The notes below the pieces were generated by a model, which ran no database searches, was not told where the DNA came from, and worked only from the letters and a program-made list of their open reading frames with translations. 64,000 nt of DNA from the NCBI GenBank assembly GCA_964568975.1, contig CAZMSO010000002.1:69280-133279 (forward strand). Direction: 5' to 3'. The translations under genes and the position numbers were made by a program. Source of the DNA: CAZADA01 sp964568975 (GTDB lineage: Bacteria > Pseudomonadota > Alphaproteobacteria > Caulobacterales > Maricaulaceae). Shown in pieces: positions 35,059 to 44,141 of this stretch; the first letter of the stretch is position 1, and every line of letters begins with the position of its first letter.

Positions 35059-36738
35059 ATGGCCCAAGACGGCTCAAACGCCCCGCTTTCGCGCGCAAAA
35101 CTGCCGAAATGGAGCGGATTAGCCCCCGCCGCGTCAGACGCTGGCGCTGGCGGCGTGGCGAGCGGCCTGCGGATCGAGGACATTCGCGACGCTTGGAAAG
35201 TGCGCGAGCAAGCGTTTCTGCGCGCGGTGAACGACGCCCCGCCGATTAATGACGGGGATTATGACGCCGCCGAACGCCGCATCGCCGCGGAGTTTACCGA
35301 AGCGGTCAACCGGGTGCGCGATACAGTCCGCGCGCGGATCACGGCGGCGGTCGCGGACGCGGCCAAGCTCGGCTCAAAACTTGACGCCGCGCGGGGTGAG
35401 GAAGCTGGCGCGCGCGGGCGGTTCAAGCTCGCGGCGGTGCGCGCAGAGCATCGCGACGACCTTGTGGCCGCTGAGCGTGAGGTGATGTCGGCGGAGCGGG
35501 ATTTGCGGGTGTTTCGCGCCCAGCACAATCTCGCCCGCGAACCGCACATTCCCGGCGACATCGTCGTGTCGGCCGCTTGGCTGGCGGCGATTTTGTTGTT
35601 GGAGACGCTGTTTAACGCGCCGTTCTTTTTTGTCGAAGGCCAAAGCCTGATGGGCGCGGCGTTTGAAGGCTTGTTGATCGGCGGGGCGAATGTCGGCCTT
35701 GGGCTGTTGGCGGGGATGGTGGGCTTGCGTCTTGCGAGCCACCGTCAGCTTTTGCCTTGGAAGCTCGGCGGCGTGGCGGTGACGGCGGCGGCTGTTCTGG
35801 GCGCGGTGTCGCTGAATGGCTTGATGGCGGCGCGGCGTTTGTCCGCCGGGGCGGAGGATCTCGCAGGCTTAAGCCCGGAAGTGCTGACGGTGGCGTTTAC
35901 GACGTTTGCAGCGATTGGGTTTCTGTTCGCCGCCTATAAGGGCTGGCAAGGCTTTTTCGAGACGTATCCTGGATACGGCCACATCGCGAAACGGCTGATC
36001 CGGTCGCGTCGTCGGCTGGAAGACTTGCGCCATGACTTCAATCACGGGGCGATGCGCGCGGTCGAAGAGGTGATGGAAGATCTTGAAGACGAGCTGGACG
36101 CTGATCGCGACACCGTCACCGCCATCCGCACCATCGTCTCCCAGGCCGAGGAGGCCGAACAGCAAGGCCACGACGCCGCCGAGGAACTGCGCGGCCGCGC
36201 CCGCTGGCTGATCCGTGTCTATCGCGAAACCAACGCGGAAGTGCGCGGCGAAGCGCGCGCCGGCTTGCTCGATCCTGACCAAGCGCTGGGCGCTGAGCTC
36301 CCCACCGCCGACCGTGCGCGCCAAGCGCTGAAACGCGTCGAGGAGCGGCTGGCGGAGAATGAAAAAGCGTATGCGCGCGGCCTGAAGGACCTCCACGATG
36401 TGATGGAGAATCTGGAGACGGATTTGGCGGCGTTCGCGGCGCTTGCGCGCACCACCGCCCAAGTGCAGCGCACGGCGGAAGGCGGCGCGGACGCGCCGAA
36501 AGAGTTGACGGGCCGCGGCTCTGGGCGGACAAGCGTGGGCGTCGCCAGTCCCGCAGGGGCGTTGCGATCCGGGGGGAGCGCGGCCTTGTCCGACACCGCG
36601 GGCGGGCGGCCCGGCGGCGCGGCCAATGATCCGGAACGGCTGACGGCCGGCCCCGACGGGGCCGCCAAAGCCGGTGTTGGACAGCTTGAGAGCAAAGTGA
36701 GGGGATCCCGCCGTGCGACGCGCACGAACACGACGTGA
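35059..36738 (+). CDS. Coiled-coil membrane protein of unknown family
   Basis: 559 aa. Residues 1-37 look disordered. Residues 38-160 are a charged helical region, probably coiled coil (EFTEAVNRVRDTVRARITAA, VRAEHRDDLVAAEREVMSAE). Four hydrophobic helices follow at about 168-191, 197-225, 234-256 and 272-293. Residues 300-480 are a second long coiled coil with acidic heptads (MRAVEEVMEDLEDELDADRD), and the tail to 559 is Gly/Ala/Ser rich and ends basic. Both coiled coils should face the same side, most likely the cytoplasm. ATG 35059 has AAAGGAA about 9 nt upstream. The next gene overlaps its 3' end by 26 bp. I recognise no family. Confidence 0.75.
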   Translation: MAQDGSNAPLSRAKLPKWSGLAPAASDAGAGGVASGLRIEDIRDAWKVREQAFLRAVNDAPPINDGDYDAAERRIAAEFTEAVNRVRDTVRARITAAVADAAKLGSKLDAARGEEAGARGRFKLAAVRAEHRDDLVAAEREVMSAERDLRVFRAQHNLAREPHIPGDIVVSAAWLAAILLLETLFNAPFFFVEGQSLMGAAFEGLLIGGANVGLGLLAGMVGLRLASHRQLLPWKLGGVAVTAAAVLGAVSLNGLMAARRLSAGAEDLAGLSPEVLTVAFTTFAAIGFLFAAYKGWQGFFETYPGYGHIAKRLIRSRRRLEDLRHDFNHGAMRAVEEVMEDLEDELDADRDTVTAIRTIVSQAEEAEQQGHDAAEELRGRARWLIRVYRETNAEVRGEARAGLLDPDQALGAELPTADRARQALKRVEERLAENEKAYARGLKDLHDVMENLETDLAAFAALARTTAQVQRTAEGGADAPKELTGRGSGRTSVGVASPAGALRSGGSAALSDTAGGRPGGAANDPERLTAGPDGAAKAGVGQLESKVRGSRRATRTNTT

Positions 36739-37585
36739 ACGACGGGCCCGCGAACACAAAGAGGATCGGCGCCGACGCGCGCTCGCCACGGCCGCCATCG
36801 CGGCGCTGGTTGCGATCGGCCTCGCGCTGCCGGGCGTTTTGGCGTGGCGTTATCTGAGCGCGCCGACGGTCGAGCTTGACGCCCAAGGCTGTCCGCTGGG
36901 GACCGCGCCGCGTCATGTGGTTGTAGTCATTGATCAAACGGATGAGTTGCCGCCGGCTTGGCGGGCCTTTGTGCGCGCGTTGATCCCCGACATTGCTGAA
37001 GACCCAGGCTTTCCGCCCGGCAGCCGTCTCACAGTGTTTGGCGTCGCCGGGGACGCGGACGCGCCCTTAGACGCCATTTTGTCGGAATGCCGCCCGCCCA
37101 GTCCGGAAGCGGGCTCGATGCTGTTTGACACGCGCACGGAGCGCAACGCCCGGCGTGAACGCTTTGACGCCTTTTACGAAGAGCGCATCCAAGCAGCCGT
37201 CGGGCGCACCGCTAACGCCGGACCCCGGGAGGCGACGCCGCTGCTTGAGGCGATGGTCGCGCTGCAGGAGGCGTTGGCGCAAACGCCGGCGGTGCGCACT
37301 GACATCATTCTGGTGTCGGACATGATGCAATACGTGCGGGGGCGGCTGAATCATTACGCCTCCTATCCCGATTTCGCGACCTATCGGGCGACGCCGCGCG
37401 GCGCGCGTCTGACCGCTTATCTCGGCGCGGACGCCGTCACCACATATTACGTCGTGCGTCCGGAGCTCGCCCAGCATCAAACCCAAGCGCATCGCGCGTT
37501 TTGGACTGATTATTTCGCCGCAGCCGGCGAGGCGGCGCTCACCTGGATCGACGACCCCCTCGAAGCGCTGGCGGCTTTGGATTAA
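36713..37585 (+). CDS. Single-pass vWA-like membrane protein
   Basis: 290 aa. A basic N-terminus of about 22 residues precedes one hydrophobic helix (about 23-48), so the rest should be periplasmic. After CPLGTAPRH comes a vWA/Rossmann-like first strand and turn, VVVVIDQTDELPPAWRAFV (about 69-87), then GSRLTVFGVAG (103-113) and TDIILVSDMMQYVRG (196-210). The DQTDE turn resembles but does not match the DxSxS metal site. Cys60 and Cys126 could form a disulfide. GTG 36713 overlaps the upstream gene by 26 bp, indicating coupling. Function unknown. Confidence 0.75.
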   Translation: MRRARTRRERRAREHKEDRRRRALATAAIAALVAIGLALPGVLAWRYLSAPTVELDAQGCPLGTAPRHVVVVIDQTDELPPAWRAFVRALIPDIAEDPGFPPGSRLTVFGVAGDADAPLDAILSECRPPSPEAGSMLFDTRTERNARRERFDAFYEERIQAAVGRTANAGPREATPLLEAMVALQEALAQTPAVRTDIILVSDMMQYVRGRLNHYASYPDFATYRATPRGARLTAYLGADAVTTYYVVRPELAQHQTQAHRAFWTDYFAAAGEAALTWIDDPLEALAALD

Positions 37586-37596
37586 ACACAAGGCTT

Positions 37597-38910
37597 ATGC
37601 CCACCCGTTTCGGCGCTCGCGGCGTCGCGTCCTCCCTCACTCTGCGCTGCGGCGCGATCTTGGCGAACCGCCTCGCGAAAGCCGCTTTGAGCGAGGGGCT
37701 GACTGACGCGGACAACCAGCCCGATGAGCGCATGTTCCGGCTTTATCGCGCCTGGGCGGATTGCGGGGCGGGCCTTTTGATCACGGGCAATGTCCACATC
37801 GACCGTGATCATGTGGACCAAGCAGGCTCTGTGGTGGTGGCGGCGCCGATCACCGCGCGCTTACGCGCGGCGCTGCGGCGTTGGGCGGAGGCCGGCACGG
37901 TCCATGGCGCGCATCTGTGGATGCAGTTAAGCCATGCCGGACGCCAAACGCCGCGGCGCGTAAATCCCACGCCGCTGGCGGCGTCCGCGGTTCCCGTGCG
38001 CGGGGGATGGCGGCGCTTTGGCGCGCCGCAAGCCATGAGCCGGCCGCAAATCCGCGATGCCGTCGAACGGTTCGCCTTCGCGGCGGAGGCCGCGCGCGAC
38101 ACCGGCTTCACCGGCGTGCAGATCCACGCCGCCCATGGCGCGCTGCTCGGCCAGTTTCTCTCCCCCCACGCCAATCAGCGCCAGGACGGCTATGGCGGGG
38201 ACCTTCCCGGGCGTGCGCGCGCGGTGTTGGAGGTGGTGGAGGCGGTGCGGGCGCGGGTCGGGCCGGATTTTCCGCTCGCGGTGAAGATCAACGCCTCCGA
38301 CTTTGATCCGCATGGCTTCACCTTTGGCGAGTGCCGGACTGTGGCGGCGTGGCTTGATGCGCGCGGCGTGGACGTGCTTGAGGTCTCGGGCGGGGATTGG
38401 GAGCGGCCGGCGATGCTCGGCGCGCCCATGGCGGAAGGCCGCGACGCGGAACAGGTCGCAACCGACTCAGGCGCGGGCTATTTCACGTCGTTTGCGGCGA
38501 CCTTGCGGGCTGAGTGCGCGCTGGCCGTCATGACCGCCGGCGGTTGGCGGGCCCGCGCGGCTATGGACGCCGCCCTCGCCGCCGGGCGGGTGGACGTCAT
38601 CGCGTTAGCGCGCCCGTTTTGCACCGAGCCGGATGTGGGCCAGCGCTTGTTGGCGGATCCGGCGGCGGTCGCGCCGGACCCCGACGCCCGGCTGCGGCTC
38701 GGCCCGGGGCTGTTGGGGCCGTCGACTCCGTTCGCGGCGATCCGCTCAGCCAACGCGTTTGGGCGCTTGGCGTGGAGCTTGGCGCAGATCCGCCGCCTCG
38801 CCGATGGGGGCGAGGCGGATTGGGATTTGTCCTGGCGCGCGGCGCTGGTCGAAGCGGCGATGATTGAAGCCGCGCGCACGCGTCGCCGGCGGACGGGAGG
38901 TGCGCCTTAG
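37597..38910 (+). CDS. NADH:flavin oxidoreductase, Old Yellow Enzyme family
   Basis: 437-aa FMN-binding TIM-barrel enzyme. N-terminal LRCGAILANRLAKAALSEGL, the substrate region HLWMQLSHAGRQTPR, the His-rich HAAHGALLGQFLSPHANQRQ followed by DGYGGDLPGRAR, and AVKINASDF mark the family. Probably reduces an activated alkene or flavin-linked substrate. It starts 11 bp after the vWA-like gene on the same strand, so it may belong to that transcript, but no functional link is evident. Confidence 0.88.
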   Translation: MPTRFGARGVASSLTLRCGAILANRLAKAALSEGLTDADNQPDERMFRLYRAWADCGAGLLITGNVHIDRDHVDQAGSVVVAAPITARLRAALRRWAEAGTVHGAHLWMQLSHAGRQTPRRVNPTPLAASAVPVRGGWRRFGAPQAMSRPQIRDAVERFAFAAEAARDTGFTGVQIHAAHGALLGQFLSPHANQRQDGYGGDLPGRARAVLEVVEAVRARVGPDFPLAVKINASDFDPHGFTFGECRTVAAWLDARGVDVLEVSGGDWERPAMLGAPMAEGRDAEQVATDSGAGYFTSFAATLRAECALAVMTAGGWRARAAMDAALAAGRVDVIALARPFCTEPDVGQRLLADPAAVAPDPDARLRLGPGLLGPSTPFAAIRSANAFGRLAWSLAQIRRLADGGEADWDLSWRAALVEAAMIEAARTRRRRTGGAP

Positions 38911-38957
38911 CCTCATGAAGCGCTTGACCTTGCCGGCGGCGCGGCTCTGATGGGCCC

Positions 38958-39998
38958 ATGAGCGACCGTCTTCACGCCACCGCCTCCGCTGATATCGGCC
39001 ATGGGGCCCGCCCCCGGGTCGTCGTCACCCGCGCGCTGCCGCAACCGGTGCAGGCGCGCATGGCCGAGCTGTTCGACGTGCGGCTGAATGTCGATGACGT
39101 TCCCATGGATGATGCGGCGCTGGTGGCGGCGATGGCGGACGCCGACGTGCTCGCGCCCACAGTGACGGACCGCATTCACGCCGACCTGATCGCCGCGGCG
39201 GGGCCGCGGTTGAAGCTGATCGCGAATTTCGGCGTCGGCGTGGATCACATCGACGTGGCGGCGGCGGCGGCGCGCGGCATCACGGTCACCAACACGCCGC
39301 GCGTGTTGACCGACGACACCGCCGACATGGCCATGGCCCTGATCCTCGCTGGGCCGCGGCGGATTTTTGAGGGCGCTCAAGTGCTGCAGCGCGGCGGCTT
39401 TCAGGGCTGGTCGCCGACGTGGATGATGGGCCGGCGCGTCCATGGCAAGCGTCTCGCCATTATCGGCATGGGGCGCATCGGCCAGGCGGTCGCGGCGCGG
39501 GCCCAGGCCTTCGGCATGGCGATCCATTACCACAACCGCCGGCCCGTAAGCCCGATGATTGAGGAAGCGCTGGACGCCACTTATTGGGACGACCTTGATG
39601 CGCTGCTCGCCACCGCCGACATCGTCACCATCCACACGCCGCGCACGCCGGCGACTTATCATCTGTTTTCCCGCGAGCGTCTGACGCGCTTGCAGCCCCA
39701 TGCGTTCTTGGTGAACACGTCGCGCGGCGACGTGATCGATGAAGACGCCCTCGGCGACGCCTTAGCGCAGGGACGTTTGGCCGGCGCGGCGCTTGACGTG
39801 TTCGAGGCCGAGCCGGCGGTGAGCCCGAAACTCCTCGGCCGGCCGAATGTGATCCTCATTCCGCATATGAGTTCTGCGACCCTCGAAAGCCGGGTCGAGA
39901 TGGGCGAGAAAGTCATCATCAACATCCGCGTGTGGCAGGACGGCGAACGTCCGCCGGACCGGATTTTGCCCGAAGAGACGTCTGGCGCGCTTATCTGA
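38958..39998 (+). CDS. D-2-hydroxyacid dehydrogenase (glyoxylate reductase-like)
   Basis: 346-aa NAD(P)-dependent enzyme. GVGVDHIDVAAAAARGITVTN-type segment, Rossmann motif GMGRIGQAVA, and the catalytic trio Arg in NTSRGDVIDEDAL, Glu in DVFEAEP and His in LIPHMSSAT. Most like glyoxylate/hydroxypyruvate reductases (D-glycerate dehydrogenases). Preceded by the Old Yellow Enzyme gene with a 47-bp gap. Confidence 0.92.
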   Translation: MSDRLHATASADIGHGARPRVVVTRALPQPVQARMAELFDVRLNVDDVPMDDAALVAAMADADVLAPTVTDRIHADLIAAAGPRLKLIANFGVGVDHIDVAAAAARGITVTNTPRVLTDDTADMAMALILAGPRRIFEGAQVLQRGGFQGWSPTWMMGRRVHGKRLAIIGMGRIGQAVAARAQAFGMAIHYHNRRPVSPMIEEALDATYWDDLDALLATADIVTIHTPRTPATYHLFSRERLTRLQPHAFLVNTSRGDVIDEDALGDALAQGRLAGAALDVFEAEPAVSPKLLGRPNVILIPHMSSATLESRVEMGEKVIINIRVWQDGERPPDRILPEETSGALI

Positions 39999-40177
39999 GC
40001 CGCGGCGCGCGACGCTGATGAAAGCGCGTTTTGCACCGCGCCGTTTCGCGCTATGCCGCAATGGCGGGGTGGTCGGGGCGGCCTCGCGCGTGGTCGCTGC
40101 GCCCCGTTTCGCGCGCCCCGGGCGCCCCGGTCTCCGCTAAGGGCGGTTGCGCCCATCGCCCATGACAGGATGCTGTA

Positions 40178-40612
40178 ATGATTGATGACGCCGCGCTGAA
40201 GGCGCGCCTGAAAGACCTACGCCCGAACGACGACGCCGAGGCGCTGTTGGAGCAGGCGATCCCCACCCTGCGAACCGCCGCGGAGGCGGGCGAGTGGGTG
40301 GAGGTGCGCTTCCCTCGCGCCGGGGCGGTTGGCAATCCGGAGAAATCCCGAGAGCTCGACCGGCTCCTCGACGCCGGCTTGGAGGGCGACGACGCGGGAA
40401 CCGTCGCGCTGCAAGCGGTGGCGCGGGCGGTCGCCGCGCTTGCTGCGGACGCGGACGACGCGACGGGACAGACGCTGAACCTCGGCGGCGACACGTATGA
40501 GCTGAAGCTCCACATCCCGAGCCGCGGCGGACGCGCGAAACTGCGGCTGCGCAATCCGGACGCAGCGCCGGCGGATGAGGCGGACGCCGAGACTGAGGCC
40601 GCTGCGGGCTGA
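40178..40612 (+). CDS. Hypothetical acidic protein
   Basis: 144-aa soluble protein that I do not recognise. N-terminal half helical (LKARLKDLRPNDDAEALLEQ), centre with VEVRFPRAGAVGNPEKSREL, then LNLGGDTYELKLHIPSRGGR, which looks like beta strands, and an acidic Ala-rich tail. ATG 40178 has AGGA 8 nt upstream. It ends 16 bp before a repeat that flanks the assembly gap. Confidence 0.5.
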   Translation: MIDDAALKARLKDLRPNDDAEALLEQAIPTLRTAAEAGEWVEVRFPRAGAVGNPEKSRELDRLLDAGLEGDDAGTVALQAVARAVAALAADADDATGQTLNLGGDTYELKLHIPSRGGRAKLRLRNPDAAPADEADAETEAAAG

Positions 40613-40627
40613 GGACGGGCGACTGGC

Positions 40628-40855
40628 GACCGGAGACTGAGGCCCCAGGACTGGGCGCTGGAGGACTGGGCGCTGGAGGACTNNNNNNNNNNNNNNNNNN
40701 NNNNNNNNNNNNNNNNNNNNNNNNNNNNNNNNNNNNNNNNNNNNNNNNNNNNNNNNNNNNNNNNNNNNNNNNNNNNNNNNNNGACCGGAGACTGAGGCCC
40801 CAGGACTGGGCGCTGGAGGACTGGGCGCTGGAGGACTGGGCGCTGGGAACTTGCG
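40628..40855. repeat. 15-bp tandem repeat flanking the assembly gap
   Basis: GGACTGGGCGCTGGA is repeated at least twice on the left (ending 40682) and three times on the right of the gap (to about 40852, last copy ending GGG). Both sides begin with the same 20-bp lead GACCGGAGACTGAGGCCCCA (40628-40647 and 40783-40802), so there is also a longer direct repeat. The array probably broke the assembly. Confidence 0.85.
40683..40782. other. Assembly gap of 100 N
   Basis: Exactly 100 unknown bases, the conventional size for a gap of unknown length. True length and content are not known; flanking repeats suggest collapsed tandem repeats. Confidence 0.98.
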
Positions 40856-40877
40856 GCGCGCACGATCCGCGCGCCCC

Positions 40878-41702
40878 TCACTCCGCGGCGTCGCGCGGGC
40901 GTGCTTGATCCGCGCCGTTGGCGGATTTCGGGGCGTCGCCGCACAACCGGCAGGCCGGATCGGCAGGCAGCGCGATCGTGCGCGCTTGCCCCGCAAGACC
41001 TTCATAAATGAGGAGGCGGCCCGCGAGGGTGTCGCCTGCGCCTGTAATCTCTTTAATCGCTTCAAGGGCCATGGCCGCGCCAATCACGCCGGTGAGCGCG
41101 CCGACAATGCCCGCGCGGGCGCAGCTGTCCGCCTCGGGGGGCTCGTCGGGCGTCAGACACCGATAGCACGGCCACCGTGTCTCGACGGGGTGGCCTTTGC
41201 TCAATCCGGCTTTGAACACAGTCACATGGCCAGTCCAGCGTCCGACCGCGCCCGACACCAGCGCGCGTTCGCGCGCATAGCACGCATCATTCACGACAAA
41301 GCGCGTCGCGAAGCTGTCCACCCCCTCCACCACCAAATCATAGTCTTGGATCACATCTGCGGCGGTGTCGGCGGTGAGGGCGTCGCGGATCGTGATCGTC
41401 TCCACATCGGGGTTGAGCGCGCGCAGTGTCTCGCCGGCCGCGTCGGGCTTCGGCGCGCCGACATCGCGGGTGCGAAACGCCACTTGGCGCTGCAAATTGC
41501 TGAGCCCCACCGTGTCGGGGTCCGCGAGGCCCAGCACGCCCACCCCGGCCGCGGCGAGGTAAAGCGCCGCCGGGGACCCCAACCCGCCGACGCCGACAAT
41601 CAGCACGCGCGCGTCACGCAGCGCGCGCTGCCCCGGGCCGCCGATCTCCTTCAGGACGATGTGACGGGCGTAGCGCTCCACGTAGTCGGGTGTTAGCGGC
41701 AT
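40878..41702 (-). CDS. HesA/MoeB/ThiF family adenylyltransferase
   Basis: 274-aa E1-like enzyme that adenylates a ubiquitin-like sulfur carrier (MoaD or ThiS type). ATP site VLIVGVGGLGSPAALYLAAAGVG, DPDTVGLSNLQRQ, the catalytic-Cys region ADSCARAGIVG, and a zinc site formed by CYRC and CRLC. Start at 41702 (MPLTPDYVERYARHIVL) matches the family. Whether it serves molybdopterin or thiamine is not decided by the sequence. Confidence 0.9.
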   Translation of the reverse strand: MPLTPDYVERYARHIVLKEIGGPGQRALRDARVLIVGVGGLGSPAALYLAAAGVGVLGLADPDTVGLSNLQRQVAFRTRDVGAPKPDAAGETLRALNPDVETITIRDALTADTAADVIQDYDLVVEGVDSFATRFVVNDACYARERALVSGAVGRWTGHVTVFKAGLSKGHPVETRWPCYRCLTPDEPPEADSCARAGIVGALTGVIGAAMALEAIKEITGAGDTLAGRLLIYEGLAGQARTIALPADPACRLCGDAPKSANGADQARPRDAAE

Positions 41703-41784
41703 GGCGTGCATGTAAAGCGCGGGCGCGGCGCTGTCGATGCGCGCGGCGGCGGCGCGTGTGGTCCGGCGCCCGCCTTCGGCTCGG

Positions 41785-42255
41785 TCAACGCCCGGCGCGC
41801 GGCCGACGCGGGCCCAGCATGACGGCGTAGACCAGCCCGCCCACAGCGCCGGCCGCGCACAAAGGGCTCAGGCGTCGCCACGTCCGCAGCGACGTCAGCA
41901 CGAACTCCTGCGTTGCGAGCCCGAAGACCAACGTGAAGACGATCACGGGGATTGCGGCGCCGGCGAGAATATCCGTCCACGGCCGCGGCGCGCGCGTTCC
42001 ATGGGCGAGCCAGGTGAGGCCGATCGCGGGTAAGGCCGCGAACCCGACAATGTAGCCAAACATGATGATGGACACGGTCGTGGCTTGGGCGGCGGTTTGC
42101 GCCGGCGTGGCGCGGTGATGCCCGCCCGCGACATCCAATCCGATCAAGAGCGTGGCGGCGGTGACGGCCGCCGCGGCCGCCGCCGCCAGGAACGCGATCA
42201 CAGGCCGCACAAAACGGGTTTGGGCGCTCACAGACGATGGCTCCAGGGCCGTCAC
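41785..42255 (-). CDS. Four-helix membrane protein, unknown
   Basis: 156-aa protein with four hydrophobic segments (about 17-43, 62-83, 95-112 and 130-147) and short basic loops; ends RRPRAGR. No family recognised. GTG start overlaps the stop of the next upstream gene as GTGA, so it is coupled to the 229-aa protein. Confidence 0.55.
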   Translation of the reverse strand: MTALEPSSVSAQTRFVRPVIAFLAAAAAAAVTAATLLIGLDVAGGHHRATPAQTAAQATTVSIIMFGYIVGFAALPAIGLTWLAHGTRAPRPWTDILAGAAIPVIVFTLVFGLATQEFVLTSLRTWRRLSPLCAAGAVGGLVYAVMLGPRRPRAGR

Positions 42256-42941
42256 GGCGACGTCGGCCTTTTCGCCGCGCGCACCGTGGCGTGACGATAA
42301 ATGCGGTCGTTGTGCTCTGCGAGCACGCCGGGGTGGAGGGCTTCCAGGTCCGCTGCGAGGTCGGCGGCCTCCTCAATGCTCGCGCCGACGGAATCTTGTT
42401 TCGCCTCCGACAGGTCGGAAAACGCTTTGGCGCGGCGTCGAGGGTCGATCGCGGATTGGATCTCGGAGACCACAAGCCGCCGGCACCGAAACAGCAACGC
42501 GCACAGCGGCGCTAAGGCCTCGGCGTCGCTTAGGTCGAACTTCTTGATGGCGTAGTGTGCAAACACCATCGCGTGAATGATGGGGGGGCGATGGCCGCGA
42601 AACGCCGCCCATTTCTCGCGGCCATGGTCATCGCCGACCTCGATGTTGGGAAAATAGAACCGGCCTTGGTCCGCCAGCGCCGACAGATGCAAGGCGATGC
42701 GCGTTTGTTCGCGGCGTGCGTCCGCGGGGTCCGCGCTCAGGGCGGCGGACGCTGCAAAACGCTCGGCGTCTGCGATGGCGTCCACCGCATGGCGGCCCCA
42801 GGCGAGCACGTCGCTGTCGAGGCTGAGCTTGAGCCCCTCAAACGCCATCGCGTGCTGGCGGCGCACGATCAGCGCGTTGAACGCGAGCGACGCTATCGCG
42901 ATCAGCGCGGAGACGATCGCGATGATTTCCGCAAAGGCCAT
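42252..42941 (-). CDS. Hypothetical protein with N-terminal membrane helix
   Basis: 229-aa protein. One hydrophobic helix (about 4-27), then a mostly helical soluble part. It has GRFYFPNIEVGDDHGREKWA and AFRGHRPPIIHAMVFAHYAI, a conserved-looking segment that I have seen in unnamed proteobacterial proteins, but I cannot name the family. It forms a coupled pair with the downstream four-helix membrane protein. Lies between the MoeB-like gene and cysK on the same strand. Confidence 0.55.
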   Translation of the reverse strand: MAFAEIIAIVSALIAIASLAFNALIVRRQHAMAFEGLKLSLDSDVLAWGRHAVDAIADAERFAASAALSADPADARREQTRIALHLSALADQGRFYFPNIEVGDDHGREKWAAFRGHRPPIIHAMVFAHYAIKKFDLSDAEALAPLCALLFRCRRLVVSEIQSAIDPRRRAKAFSDLSEAKQDSVGASIEEAADLAADLEALHPGVLAEHNDRIYRHATVRAAKRPTSP

Positions 42942-42982
42942 GATGGTCGCCGTCGCTTGCTGTGTGTCCTCGTCAGCCCGGA

Positions 42983-43963
42983 TTAGTCGTCAAAGAGGGC
43001 GGTTGAGAGGTAGCGCTCTGCGAAGGAGGGAATGATCACCACAATCCGCTTGCCCGCCATCTCTTCGCGCGCGGCGACGGTGAGCGCGGCTGTCAAAGCG
43101 GCGCCGGAGGAGATGCCCACCGGCAGCCCGTCAAGGCGGGCGGCCGCCCGCGCGGTCTCAAAGCTCTCCTCATTTGTGACGGTGACGACCTCGTCGAGCA
43201 GGGTCGTGTCGACATTGGCCGGGATAAAGCCCGTGCCGATGCCCTGAATTTTGTGCTTGCCCGGCTCCCCGCCCGAGAGGACGGGGCTGTCGGCGGGCTC
43301 CACGGCGATGATGCGAATGGCGGGGTCGCGCTGTTTAAAGACCCGCGCGCAGCCGGTGATGGTGCCGCCGGTGCCGATGCCGGAGACGAAGGCGTCGAAG
43401 CGGCCGCCGGTGTCGGTCCAGATTTCTTCCGCCGTCGTGACCTCGTGGATCGCCGGGTTGGCCGGGTTGTCGAACTGGGCCGGCATCACCGCACCAGGGT
43501 TGGCGGCCAAAATCTCCTCCGCCTTCGCAATCGCGCCTTTCACGCCGTCCTCGGCGGGCGTGAGCTCAAGCTCCGCGCCCAGGAGGGTGAGCATTTTGCG
43601 CCGTTCAATCGACATGCTTTCGGGCATGCACAGGACCAGGCGATAGCCTTTCGTCGCGGCGACAAAAGCAAGGCCGATGCCGGTGTTGCCGGAGGTGGGC
43701 TCCACCAGCATTCCGCCGGGCTTCAAGCGGCCGTCCGCCTCCAGCGCGTCAATCATGGCGAGGCCGATGCGGTCCTTCACGCTGGCCAGCGGATTGAAGA
43801 ATTCGAGCTTGGCGAGCACGTCCGCCTTCGCGCCGCGGTCGCGAGCCAGAGCGTTGAGCCGGACCAGGGGCGTCGCGCCGATGGTCTCCAGAATGCTGTC
43901 ATACACGCGGCCATGGGGCCGCGGGCGGGCGGGCGCGTCAGTGGCGGGGAGGGTGTCGGTCAT
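42983..43963 (-). CDS. cysK: Cysteine synthase A
   Basis: 326-aa PLP enzyme making cysteine from O-acetylserine and sulfide. The PLP Lys is in FFNPLASVKDRIG, the substrate loop is EPTSGNTGIG, and the phosphate loop is GIGTGGTITG. C-terminus SFAERYLSTALFDD. Start ATG 43963 has CAGGGA upstream. Normal length. Confidence 0.95.
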   Translation of the reverse strand: MTDTLPATDAPARPRPHGRVYDSILETIGATPLVRLNALARDRGAKADVLAKLEFFNPLASVKDRIGLAMIDALEADGRLKPGGMLVEPTSGNTGIGLAFVAATKGYRLVLCMPESMSIERRKMLTLLGAELELTPAEDGVKGAIAKAEEILAANPGAVMPAQFDNPANPAIHEVTTAEEIWTDTGGRFDAFVSGIGTGGTITGCARVFKQRDPAIRIIAVEPADSPVLSGGEPGKHKIQGIGTGFIPANVDTTLLDEVVTVTNEESFETARAAARLDGLPVGISSGAALTAALTVAAREEMAGKRIVVIIPSFAERYLSTALFDD

Positions 43964-44141
43964 GGCGGTGGTCCCTGCTCATTTTGGGTCTCGTCTCGAC
44001 GCTGGAATGGCGATCGCGTGGGTGCCGCGACCCTAGGGCGCCGGATCGCGCGGGCCAATGGCGGCGAGGCGTGTGGGACGCGGCGCTGGCGCGGCGCGGC
44101 GGACATCGCCACAGTCGCTCTAGGCATATCAGAGGCTTGTC

